This document shows positions 10,936-21,590 of a DNA stretch of 64,000 nt, one piece after another; within the stretch, counting starts at the first letter, position 1; each line of letters starts with the position of its first letter. A program made the translations under genes and the position numbers. Under the pieces are notes generated by a model. That model was not told the DNA's origin, searched no databases, and saw only the letters and a list, made by a program, of their open reading frames with translations. This DNA comes from Calendula officinalis (taxonomy: Eukaryota > Streptophyta > Magnoliopsida > Asterales > Asteraceae). The stretch is from positions 34,174,047 to 34,238,046 of the forward strand of contig OY970835.1 in the NCBI GenBank assembly GCA_963853835.1, in the 5' to 3' direction.

Positions 10936-13900
10936 ATGAGTTTACAGCAATCGAAATACGAGCTTTTGTGTCAACGTTATGGCGCCTCTGAGGCCATCAA
11001 AAAGCGTCACAGATATGAGCTTTTGTGTCAACGTTATGGCGTCTCTGAGGGCATCAAAATGCTTTACAGTGAAGGTGCTGGCCTTGAGGTATTGATGATA
11101 ATCGATTAAATTTACGAAATTCGAATTCTAGAGTTAGAATTGCGGAACTAATTTGCTCCGATTCCAATTTTGAAATTCATCCGTGGTTTACTGTATCTGT
11201 TTTGATTGATAATCGTGTTCAACACTTTCTGATGGACAAATTCTTTTGAAACGTAACATTTTTTTTATGCTTAAAGTAACTAATTAATGTTTTGGAATTG
11301 CCGAGAGGAAGAATTAGTGGTGTAAACTGTTGTTTTTCTGGTGCAGCGGATGAATAAAAAAGGAAAGAATCCATTGATATTGGCATCTATGAGTCCACAG
11401 TTTTATGATGTTGCAAAAACATTATTAGAATTGGGTGCTAATGTGAATGCTTACCGTCCAGGTGAGCTTGTATACCACTCGATTCATTATTACAAAATTA
11501 AAAATATTTATTTGAAGTTGCTATGGAAGTTTTTCTGTTATAACTTTCGGTTACAAATTTCTTCAGGTCCGCATGGTGGAACTCCTCTGCATCATGCTGC
11601 AAAAAGAGGCTTAGTAGATACGGTTCAGCTACTGCTTTCACATGGTGGTGTGTGTTCATTACTAAAAAAAAACAGTGCTACGATTAAATTTATTAAACTT
11701 TGTAGCTTAATCAATATTTAATTCTCTTAATTTTCAGCTAATGCCTTGGTGATGAATGATAACTGCCAAACTGCACTTGACATTGCAAGAGTTAGAGGAT
11801 ATTACTGTGTTGTTCGTGCAATTGAGTACAATCTTTTTCTTTTTATTTATTTATATATTTTTTTCATGTTCTTGTACTTTGATACTGTGACTGATTTTAT
11901 ATTTGGTCTATAATGTTATTCTTTTAGAACCATATATGTTTATTCTGTGGTTGGCTGCAAGAGCTTCACAGGCCGGGCTTTCTTGAAATACTTGCTCCTC
12001 AGCCACGTTCTAGAAAAGTGTAAGTATTCATTAATTTATCAGTTTACTAGGTTATAACCCGTAAATTGTTTGTCGTAATTTTTTTACATAATAGAAATAT
12101 GATTCGTTATATGTAACTATATAAAATATTAAATAAGAAATTATATGATATTTCTATAAGGTAATTATTTTATTAAATTGTTACTAATGATATAAACATT
12201 ATGATATACGATTTACGAAATAATAACATTAAAAAAACATATAATAAGAAATATGAAAAATTGAAACATTCAATAAATTATTATGAAAATTTGTTTAAGA
12301 AAAATAAAGGTAACTAAATAACAAATAAAGTAAATTACACGAATCGTCCATGTGATTTGCCAAAATTTTGAATTTGGTCCCTTAGTTTTAAAAATTACAC
12401 GGATGGTCCTTATGTTTGAAATTTTATCAAGCTTTCGGTCCCAAATACCAACTAACACGAATTGATTGTGGATTAGGGAAGTAGTTTTAAAAATATGAAT
12501 TGTTGATTAGGGCTATGACTTTTTTGATTTCACATTTATTTGAATATGGATTGTATTTTTAAAAAAATTGGTTATCTCTTAGGCTGTCATGTGGCATTGG
12601 AGGTTTTAGAATATGCCACGTGGCATTCTAAAAGCTTCGGTTATTATAATAGATAAATAGATTTTTTTGTATTATTTTTTTCCAAAATTTAGATTCTTTG
12701 TATACCAAGCCTATGTTAAATGTTGAATACAGGTGGGCAGTTATACTACCATGTGGAGCTCGTGAACTTACAAAACCTTTCAAGTTAGAACTTGCTATAT
12801 ATTCCAGTATACAGGTACAGTTCAGCAATATTTATATCATGTTTTTTTCTTCTTTTTATTTTATTTATTTATTTAATTTGTGTGGAATAAACAGGATGCC
12901 AAACCTAGATCAATCATTGCACTTTGGAAGGCAAACATGGAGGAACCAAATTTGGATCAGCCTGATCCTGCAGTGATCATTTCTAGTTCCCAAAGTCATT
13001 TTCTCAACACATTTAAATTAAATTAAATTAAATATACGATATACTTGCTAGTCTGTAATGTAGAATTTGTACTTTTTTAACTTTATTTGTTTTTCTTTTA
13101 TATTTGTAGTCCCAAAACGCTGGAGAGATCTATTGTGCGCTCCCAAGTTAGGCTTAAGTTTGTTGACTTGAAAACAACTTAGACTTCCCACACTAAAAAA
13201 TACAAATAATTTCTAGTTAAAACTCATATTAATCTTTTTGCATGTTATCAGATTAAATTCCTGTTAGGTATATATTTTGTAGTTTATTCAGTGTGTTTAA
13301 GTTGAATTTATCGAACATTATACTCTACATTTTCTTTATACCGTATCCTGGTGCATTTTTTTGTTTTATTTTATTATATTAGTATTTACGTCTTTATACG
13401 TGCATGAATGTGATATTTATCATCATTTAGGTGATTAATCTTGCCTTTTTTCTACAAAAAAAGAGGCTTTATTTTATGAAATATAAACCTGAGTTTATAT
13501 TGTTAATTGCAGAGTCACGTATTAAACTTGCACCAGTTAACGAACATGAAAAGCAGCAGTTGCAGAGGTTTTGCGATACTTGCAAAGGAATGCCTCTGGT
13601 ATAATTCTGCAACCTTTTAAATTTCTTGCTTGAATATTTAATGTTACTTTTACTAAATCTTGTAAAATAGGCGGGTCGGGCAAGTTGGGTAATTTTGGTA
13701 CGGGTCGATAAGGGTCAGGTTGGGTTGACCCGAAACACTTGTATGTCTATTTTCTTATTAAAATACGCATTGATCAACTTCTGACCTGTTTTCTTTTTTA
13801 GCTAAATTCTTATTTTGCATGTTTGACCCGTTAGAGATAAAACATAGTCCGTTTCATATTTACACATTTCAGGTTATGCATCTTGCATCCCCCTTCAACA

Positions 13901-14399
13901 ACCAACCCTCTAATGTGGGACCACCGCCTACCCAAACAACATCAGAAGACACTGAGTTAGCCAATGCCTCCCTACAATCCACCCCAATTAGCTACACGGC
14001 ACCAGTTTGACCACTCAAACCGGAGAAAAACAAATGGAAGAAATTCACAATGCAGGAACAAGCACCAGTTATCATCCACACACATATTCTCAAATTATCC
14101 CAACAGCACCACCGATGCCAGATATGGTGGATGATGATGATGGGCCCGTTTGCTACCCCTCTATTGATTCCGGTTTTACCCCTATTGATGATTTATCTAA
14201 AACTAAGACCGAGGGTACAAATGAGAGAAACTGTGGTGATTGTGTTATTTGTCTTGATGCACCGGTTGAAGGAGCTTGTATTCCATGTGGACATATGGCT
14301 GGATGTATGTCATGTTTGAATGAAATTAAAGCCAACAATTTTGGTTGTCCGGTTTGTCGCACCAAGATCGATCAAGTTGTACGCCTTTATGTTGTTTAG
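10936..14399 (+). CDS. XBAT35: XBAT35-like ankyrin-repeat RING E3 ubiquitin ligase (possibly damaged)
   Basis: Exons read at 10936-11088, 11347-11461, 11567-11647, 11738-about 11826, 11928-12019, 12733-12814, 12895-12985, 13110-13147, 13515-13598 and 13873-14399. Exons 2-4 encode ankyrin repeats (GKNPLILASM, GTPLHHAAKRG, ALVMNDNCQTALDIAR). The middle has a CDTCKG pair. The last exon ends in a C3HC4 RING (CVICLDAP, CGHMAGC, CPVCRTK) and VRLYVV. Order and blocks match the XBAT34/35 group, which ubiquitinates target proteins. Problems: the donor after exon 4 reads GAG/TAC and after exon 8 AAG/TTA, each as if one G were lost, and a TGA at 14008-14010 separates the start of the last exon from the RING frame (shift of one base). 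It may be a recent pseudogene, or the assembly may have dropped bases. Exon 1 carries a 19-codon tandem duplication. Confidence 0.8.
10957..11070 (+). repeat. 57-bp in-frame tandem duplication in XBAT35-like exon 1
   Basis: Two 19-codon units, 10957-11013 and 11014-11070, both read YELLCQRYG.SE.IK and differ at a few bases. The family normally has one such unit before the first ankyrin repeat. Confidence 0.85.
12047..12653 (-). mobile_element. Small non-autonomous Helitron in XBAT35-like intron 5
   Basis: Read on the minus strand it begins TCTATTATAATAACCG (12653 downward) and ends ACGGGTTATAACCTAG (12047). An A lies before and a T after, the insertion rule of Helitrons. There is no TSD and no ORF. 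The 3' hairpin is degenerate. It lies wholly within the intron between 12019 and 12733. Confidence 0.55.
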
Positions 14400-15154
14400 G
14401 GCATGTTTCGTAGTGAGAAATGAAATGAACTAGAGATTGAAATGTAGAGATGAAATTGTGTGAGAAGTGAAATGAATTTCAATGTTTGGTAACTCCAAAG
14501 AATTAACCCGGAGAATTAGCAAGAATCATTTCCTCTCTTTCGTATCAGAAAATAAAGAAATGAGATGCACTTTAACTATGATAACCATGAGAATAGTGAA
14601 TATGTTAATTTCTTACATGGAATTTGTACTAAACTAGTAGATAGTTCCCCGCGGGGATTTTCTTATGACGTAAAAAAATTGTTTACATCAGTAAATGTTT
14701 CAATTGAATACCGTCTAGTTTTGTGTGTTGCTTGTATTATTCTACTGGTTGTATTCAAATTGTTTTTATAATTAGATAGTGTTACTTATGTCAATACAAA
14801 AACTTTATGATTAAAATAAAGTTATATAATTCGTTATTTTTGGAAATTAGGCATATCTAAAATCAACTTTGTATAAGAAATTATTAATAATTATACGAAT
14901 AATACAAATTATAATTAAAAACTTTGATAATACCTATAGTATTCAAGATATAAGTGGCGGTAAAAAGTTCATATCATGACTATTATAAGTGATGGCATTT
15001 ACTTGCGCCTCAAGGTTTGGTTCCGTATAACTAAGAAAACTACCCGCAACCTTTCTCATAGCAATTTGGCTATTTGAGCATATTAAATGTAACGATTATT
15101 AGTCGTGTATACAAGCATAAGAAAATTTGAATTTAGTAACAAGAAGAAAGCTAC
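14400..15154. other. XBAT35-like 3' flank and spacer
   Basis: AT-rich sequence after the stop codon, with no recognised gene. 14402-14560 is purine-rich and may be a decayed MITE, but no matching ends were found. Confidence 0.35.
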
Positions 15155-15233
15155 CTTGGTTCCATCAGGACCAGTTTCTTTAACTTCACGGGTAAGTGAA
15201 TTAAGAATGGAATCAGAATCACTCACAACTAAC
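15155..15233 (-). pseudogene. Unidentified orphan exon, minus strand
   Basis: On the minus strand a 26-codon open stretch (VVSDSDSILNSL, TREVKETGPDGTK) ends with a good donor (AAG/gtagct) at 15155. I do not recognise the family. It lies beside the prolyl hydroxylase and KDO-synthetase fragments and points the other way, as expected in a patchwork of captured exons. Confidence 0.35.
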
Positions 15234-15323
15234 TTAAATGCTTGCAAATAAATAGCACAATTATGATGAGATGTATATATTTAAAAAAAAAAACACAAAT
15301 ATTTTATCCAGCAAGTACTGAGA

Positions 15324-15470
15324 TATTAGCATGGCCAAATATACGGCCTGCATTTTGATTAGTTCACCGACCATGTTAATGTTGCACATGGTGGACACCG
15401 AATAGCAATGGTGTCGATGTATCTTGGTGATGTTGAACAAAAAGGTTGAGATGTTTTCCCGTCAATAGAG
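15324..15470 (+). pseudogene. Prolyl 4-hydroxylase exon fragment
   Basis: A 49-codon stretch reads HGQIYGLHFD, then FTDHVNVAHGGHRIAMV, SMYLGDVEQKG and DVFPSIE, followed by a donor (GAG/gttagt). This is the catalytic-core block of plant prolyl 4-hydroxylases, with the iron-binding HxD in LHFD. These ER/Golgi enzymes hydroxylate proline in cell-wall glycoproteins. Three codons are nonsense (TAG at 15327, TAG after LHFD, TGA before DVFP), so it is a dead copy. Neighbouring exons of the parent gene are missing. Confidence 0.75.
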
Positions 15471-16331
15471 GTTAGTTATTTCTTTATGTATTTATACTTT
15501 ATTATTTGTTTATGTCATTTTTCAAAGTGGAAAAAGTTTGTTGTTGAGTTAATTTTAATGATGTTTAAAGTGTTAATAGGTGTCTTCTCATCATCATAAA
15601 ACAATAAAACAGAATGATTATTTGTCTAAAGTAATATGAGAGCATGGAAAGCAAGGGTATGTATATCACACATATTATCAAGTTAGAGTAAATTACATAT
15701 ATTGTGCTTGTAATCGCCAAAATCCAATAATATTTTTAACTTCTTTGGTTATAAAGTAATAATATCGAGCTTTAAAATATTTGATTTATAATTTATTGTT
15801 GTGGCATGTATTTGAGTGGAGCTTGCAAAATCAGTGTAAGGTTTTGTGGCAAATATGTGAGTAAGAACATTATGGTGCCTTATGATGTAAAATCATTTGT
15901 CTGTTATAAACCTCTGAGTAATTAAAATGATGTTCCTTGAGGTTCACCCCAAATTTCACATACGATTATTTACTTAGAAAAATCACATTTATAGTCCTTT
16001 TTTGAATATCTTCGGTACCTATAGTCCTTTATGTAACAAAATCATCTTTTTGTGTGTATAAAATTCAGGGATCAGATGTAATTTATAGGGGGTGTTGCAT
16101 AGTGAATCAAACTGGTATGCTTCTCATCTCATTTATAATTATGAGTTCTAAAGATTTTATTTGCTTATTTTATTCTGGTTTGTTTATTCGTTTCCATTGA
16201 GATGCGAGTTGCTGCAAATTTTTTGACCGTGTTTAATGAGAAGGTATGCGTTTTTTCTATTGATGCATTGAAGAGCTTTTCTATGTTAATTTGACATCAA
16301 ATACCCCCTGGATGTAGTTTTCACTTTTCAG

Positions 16332-16429
16332 CACTGCACTCACATCTTTGAACCCCAAATATGTTTTTGATCCAAATCGTGTGAAACATGTAATCGACAA
16401 CAGTGGTTATGCAATCTATTTTTCCGAGG
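16332..16429 (+). pseudogene. CMP-KDO synthetase (KDSB) exon fragment
   Basis: A single exon-like segment with an acceptor (ttttcag) and a donor (GAGG/gttgg) encodes ALTSLNPKYVFDPNRVKHVI and DNSGYAIYFSE. This matches the middle of plant CMP-3-deoxy-manno-octulosonate cytidylyltransferase, which activates KDO for rhamnogalacturonan II. No other KDSB exon is nearby, so it is an orphan, best explained by gene capture. The block DPNRVK..DNxGYAIYFS is quite specific to this enzyme. Confidence 0.7.
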
Positions 16430-16788
16430 GTTGGTCCCTTTTAACAAGTTTATGATTTTTTTTTCTTGAATATTTTCCCACGTTTGTATTTTTCCATTTG
16501 TTATTTAAACTATTAATTTGCTTTGTTTGTTTCTTCTTTATGCAGGTGAGGGAAAGTCAAGATTGAACTCCCATATAATCTTCATCTCAGTATTAAGGCA
16601 GTAATAAAATTATAAAATGGTAAGTTAAATAAATAATAACATACGTGATCAGTAAAATGCTATTTGAGTCACTAAAAGTTGGCTTTTTGTCCCTTTTTGC
16701 GTCATTAGGTAACTTGATGGCCGGTTTAGCTGTTAAATTGATGACGTGACCTACAAAGTTAATGACAGTTTTCGATTTACGGTTTTAT

Positions 16789-16791
<3 letters not shown>

Positions 16792-16829
<38 letters not shown>
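16792..16829. repeat. Poly(T) run of 38
   Basis: An uninterrupted run of T. It could be the reverse-strand poly(A) of a retroposed sequence or a simple repeat. No TSD was seen. Such runs are prone to length error. Confidence 0.8.
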
Positions 16830-16830
<1 letters not shown>

Positions 16831-17143
16831 GTTTTGCATTATGTTGGTTGAATTTACAGGATAAAAGCTTTACATCCGAGTTGAAGACACATACTGCTTT
16901 TGTTCTATTTTTTGAAGGTGCACATATTATTACTATTATGGTTTCTAACTAGAGTTCTATTATGGTATTATTACTAATATGGTTACTATTACGAACACTT
17001 ACCTGCGTAATGGATTTTTATAACAATTATATTGAGGATGAGAGGGAATGTCTATATTTTGCACGTCAAATATATGGATGTAATAATGTGTTTTGCATAT
17101 ATTTTTTTACATTTTACTATCTAACACTTCCATAGATAAACAT

Positions 17144-17174
17144 CCCGTCGCGAAGCGCGGGCCTAAAATCCTCG
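17144..17174 (+). mobile_element. Helitron-like 3' terminus
   Basis: A GC-rich hairpin CCCGTCGCGAAGCGCGGG (17144-17161) is followed 9 bases later by CTCG then T, a one-base variant of the CTAG/T Helitron end. The matching 5' TC end was not found. If it is correct, the P4H and KDSB fragments upstream would be its cargo. Confidence 0.45.
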
Positions 17175-17753
17175 TACATTAACAAAATAGAGTAAATTAC
17201 AAATATTGATATGTTTAGTTGAAATTACGAATCTGTTCCTAAGGTCATTACGTAAATTATACAACTTGACCATGTGGTTTGGTTATTATAAAATATAAGG
17301 TAAAATGACAAAATTGCCATCATGTACAACACATGTAAGCTGATTTAATCGGCATATTTGATGATCATTGGACGAGAAGACCTTCCGTGTGCGGAAATAA
17401 AGACACCAGAGATCTTTGGTGTATTTTTCAAAATGTAGAAACCAAATCCATAATTTACTCAATAAAATATTCTCATATTTTTGTAACAAACAAATAGTAC
17501 CTTTTATTTACCAATAAATATTGCACTTGGTCGAGAATATGAAGTAGATTCAAAATGCATGATATTTACCAATTTAACAAGGGATCTTTTCGTCCGTATC
17601 TTTTTGTCGTATCTCCAATTTCGCCGAACAAACTACAAAATTCAAAGCTATAATTCCGATTCTCATGCCATTTCCCACTGAAATCATCCTCTCAACAAAA
17701 TCATCATACTCATAGAGAGAGAAACAGATTCACTGCGTGCGTGTGTGAAAAAT
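17175..17753. other. Spacer, then likely 5' UTR of a transporter gene
   Basis: 17190-17500 is AT-rich spacer without a gene. 17600-17753 looks like a 5' leader of the transporter exon, with GAGAGAGAAAC and GCGTGCGTGTGTG tracts. Confidence 0.35.
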
Positions 17754-17837
17754 ATGGTTAATCAAGAAGAAGATTCCACCACAGGCCTCAGAAGAAGAGG
17801 CTGTACATATCAGGCCGGCGATTTCCTGCCGGAGGAA
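17754..17837 (+). pseudogene. Cationic amino-acid transporter (CAT1/5/8-type), N-terminal exon only
   Basis: ATG at 17754 opens MVNQEEDSTTGLRRRGC, then DFLPEE. The block GLRRRGC...DFLPEE is the N-terminal signature of plant CAT1/CAT5/CAT8 transporters, plasma-membrane importers of basic amino acids. After GAGGAA the similarity stops and AT-rich sequence beginning TTGTTAAGTATT follows. None of the membrane-spanning part is in the window. An insertion has cut the gene just after codon 28, or this is a captured 5' end. A 5'-leader-like stretch directly upstream favours a real gene start. Confidence 0.65.
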
Positions 17838-18118
17838 TTGTTAAGTATTAAGATTAGAGTTTGCTGTAGAGTTTGTTATATAGCTTTATCTTTTCTTGTA
17901 ATCTCTTTCTGTTGAAAAAGTTGGTGATAAAATGATTTTTCAGGACCTATATAATGTTATATATATATTTGTTATATATAGTTATGGGTTGGTAAATTTG
18001 TGTTCTCCTATGTGAGAGCTACGCAACGGTATATAGCATGTCCAAAGTAGAGTTGTGGTGAATGAGATATCGACTCTCAAAGTAGGGTGTTTGAAAAAAT
18101 AAATCTTGAAGTTGGGAT

Positions 18119-18835
18119 GTTGGGATGCTATCCCACATTGGAAAAGGATGAAACCATTTGTTAGTTTATAAGGTTAGAAGTATTATGCAAGATTAAATCC
18201 TTATGTATGGGTTTTACCTGCACGCCTACGCGCGGGGGGTTGGGGGTTGCAAATAATTTGGACCGAGTGGCCCGAAATGGCTTGAACTCATGTGCGCCCG
18301 GGCGACCTGCGGACATGAATGTAGCTCCGAAATCCCGGGCTCTCGCGGGTCAATTTTTGCATCTCATTGACACTGCAGTTGTCTCGTACTAACTTCCTCA
18401 GTACTGATTTTTTCATACTGACCACCTCAGTACTGAACTGATCAATACCGACCTCCTCGCACTGAGTGTTCGACGTATACTGCTGCGCTGCAGTACTGAC
18501 CTGCGCTGACTTGCTGCACTGACCTGCAGTCCAATACTGAGTTGCTGCGCTGAACTGCAGTACTGACCTGCTGGCTGACTTCCAATACTGAGTTGCTGCT
18601 GCGCTGAGTTCTCGTACTGAGTTGCTGCGCTGAGTTCTCGGACTGACTTCCAATACTGACCACAAGGACTGACCAGCGCTGGCAGTTACGAAAAAACAGC
18701 AGTAAATGCAGTTTACTATTTTGATTTCTTGTTTAATTGTATTGAATACATTTAATGTTTTGAGTAAATATTAGTTGTCATTCTACATTATAAATAGAGA
18801 CTTTGGGTCTCATTTGTAGACACACCAACGCACCT
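18119..18835 (+). repeat. Copia-type LTR relic, outermost layer of the nest
   Basis: Begins TGTTGGGATGCTATCCCACATTGG, an opening common to plant copia LTRs. It contains a TATA box (TATAAATAGAGAC near 18790) and is cut at 18836 by an Athila-like LTR. 18397-18675 is a dense array of TACTGA units. The rest of this LTR could not be found on the far side of the nest. Confidence 0.45.
18397..18675. repeat. Irregular array of TACTGA(G/C) units
   Basis: Nine TACTGA copies (for example near 18402, 18416, 18431, 18494, 18535, 18561, 18615, 18653), mixed with CTGAGTTGCTGCGCTGA and CTGACCTGC units, lie in about 280 bases of LTR upstream of the TATA box. Spacing is irregular, so it is not a simple tandem satellite. 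Confidence 0.75.
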
Positions 18836-19455
18836 GATGTGCTAAATCTAGTTATAAAATAATCACATAAATACGCCTTCTCTAGATTACCACACTCTTA
18901 GGAAAGTATGACCTAATCGTGAGTAATACAATTCAGGTAAGTACTTCGGGTGTTCGTTTCCACAGGGAATAGTTAAGCTGACTCGTGAAACTAGAACTAA
19001 CTGAATTAATCTAAAACAAATAAATATTAAAAATGAGTTTTTGTTTTTATTTATTTAAACTATTAATTAAAAGAACTAAATTAAATTAAAACAAAATTAA
19101 ATTTAATAAAACAAACGAAAGTGGGTAACGGTCACTGGTAGGAGATGATATTCACTATGATGGAATCCTTCTAGGTCTAGGTTTGGTTGTTAAGTCCCGA
19201 TTTAAATGGTATTCTAGAAGTTAGGGTAGTAGTGGTCTCTAACTCCATACAATGGCCGTATTATCGCTCCTAAGAAACGTTTTCTTAAAGAACCATATTA
19301 TGGTCACACTTCGGCTCGTTAAATAAATCTAGGCTCGGCTTTCCGTCGCCTTCTAATCTAGAATTTGGTCATAACTAAGATTAGACTCTTGATTTCACTT
19401 AGGTTATTAATATTTAATCTCGAATCCCTAAAGCTAGTGGATCGCCGACTACGTC
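18836..19455 (-). repeat. Athila-like LTR relic, left part
   Basis: Starts TGATGTGC and is alignable through most of its length with the Athila LTR at 20230 (TACGCCTTCTCTAGATTACC, ACTTCGGGTGTTCG), but clearly more diverged. It is interrupted at 19456 by the LTR-like element; the continuation is at 50034. The uninterrupted Athila LTRs show the join (CTACGTCACCGAGGTG), which proves the split. Confidence 0.8.
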
Positions 19456-20229
19456 TGTCACACCCCGCCAAAAGTGGTTTATAAAGAAAATGGTTTGCGG
19501 AAGAACGGGTGTGCGACTATCATGAGTACCACAAGCATATGATTATCGTAAGCAATAGATGTTCCAAATTCTAAATAATATTTGAAATAAAGTAAGTCAC
19601 GAAATTTAATGTTAACAAAATATTTGAAATGTAAAAAGAAAATGTTTTTAATAAATCGTGGCATCTTGACACATGAATGCTTGTGATCCCATGCTACTAA
19701 GACTTATGCTTCAACTTGATTACCTGAAAAACATATAAAAAATGATCAACAAAATTGTTGAGTGAATCCACAGGTTTATAGTTTGTTTTGAAATCCAGAG
19801 TTTTTGCCAACAGTGGCATAAATTGTATAATGATATAGTCTCTGAAAATGATTTGAAGTCCAAAATGTTCATGTGCCAACCATGGCAAAAATTGTGTAAT
19901 GAAATAATGTTTGAAAATGATTTACCACCACCGGCTATAATCTGATAATAATTGATTTGTTGAAATATTGAAACATTAGTTTGTATAAAAAGCATGACTG
20001 ATATCCATGAAAATGTCGACCCTAAGTCCATAACCAAAACTCCAACTCTAATAATGATGTTACTGAATCAAAGATATGCACTCCCTGATTTGATCACACT
20101 GTGGGAGGAAGAGTCTTAGCCAATGGTAGCATCTGCATATCCAGGGCCTAGTCGCAACTAGCTAATGATTATGGTATGTAAACTACATCTAAACTTAGTC
20201 CGAACATAAGGATTGATTGTCATGGTTTA

Positions 20230-21572
20230 TGATGTGTGAAAACTAGTTATAAAATAATAACCTGAAATACGCCTTCTCTAGATTACCACACTCTTAGGCA
20301 AGTATGACCTAATCGTGAGCAATATAGTTCAGTTAAGTACTTCGGGTGTTCGTTTCCGCAGGGAACAGTTAAGCCGACTAAATAGTCTAAAACTAATGAT
20401 TTAATCTAAACAATTGCATAAAGTAGGGGTTTTTGTTTTTAAACTATTTAAATGAAGAAACTGGTTAAAAGTAAATTGAGCTTTTAAAAACTGAGACAAA
20501 TTGACAAAGTAGTAAAACTGTGTTCAAATATGAGAGGGAATATTCACTATGATCGATTCCATCTAGTTCTAGGTTTGGTTGGTTAAGTTCCGATTTAATT
20601 GGTGTTCTAGAAGTCAGGTAAGCAGTGGTCTCTAGCTTCCTACAATGGCCGTGTTATCATTCCTAAGAAATGTTTTCCTAAAGAATCATACTATGGTCAC
20701 ACTTCGGCTTGTTAATTATATCTAGGCCCGGATTTCCGTCGCCTTCTAATCTCGAATTCGGTCGTTACTAAGATTAGACTTCCGGTTTCACCTAAGTTAT
20801 TTGATGCTTAAGCTCGAATCCCTAGATCTAGTGGATTGTCAACTACGTCACCGAGGTGAAAAGTTGAAGTAATTATTAACTACAAATGCTAGTGGTCACT
20901 CAACAAAATAATTAATAATCAACAGTTAAAACAATCAAAAATGCAAGAATTAACCGAAAGGATCTTTGATATAAATAAATAAGTGTTCAAAACCAATGTT
21001 AAAATCCTAAAAATACCAAACCTAAAGCCTAGATTTCATCTAATCATAGTGAATATAAATGATTAGCACATAGACATGCTAAACATCGCAAAACAAACGT
21101 AAGAATTCAATAGAACAAACATAATTTGATTAATAATGATTAAGAACCGAAATATATGAATGGAATTGAAGATCTTGATGCTTGAAACCCCTCAAATTCG
21201 TCCACAATCGCCTCCCTAGGTCAAAAGTCGGCTGCACAAAAAGATCCCAAAAGAATGGCTGAATTTTAGCTTAAATACCCTTATTTTCGTTTTGCTCGAG
21301 CACTCGACCAGGGGTCTCTCGCGCGCTCGACAGAGGGACACTCGCGCGCCACGGGGTGCGACAGGGGCCTGCTCGCGCCGCTCGAGCATGTCTGAATTTC
21401 GGAATTTGCTGAATTTTTACGTTTTTGGCCCTTTTCTTCTATAATTTGGACTTTTTACCTGCATTTTATCAACAACATCATAAATTAGGCATAAACACTT
21501 ATTTTTACTATAAATCAAGCCTAAAAAATACAATATTGACGGATTTAAACATGTATAAATCCGTCGATATCA
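20230..21572 (-). repeat. Athila 3' LTR
   Basis: Ends TGATATCG...CACATCA on the element strand. It is the same length as the 5' LTR and near-identical. A CpG-rich block lies at 21290-21390. Confidence 0.95.
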
Positions 21573-21590
21573 AGATGCCCACACTTGAAC
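21573..21590 (-). other. Athila polypurine tract
   Basis: On the minus strand the purine-rich CAAGTGTGGGCATCT stands directly before the 3' LTR, the expected plus-strand primer position. Confidence 0.65.

Noticed and set aside
12270..12976. Short frames in the XBAT35-like introns
   Set aside because: They run across splice borders and contain Helitron sequence.
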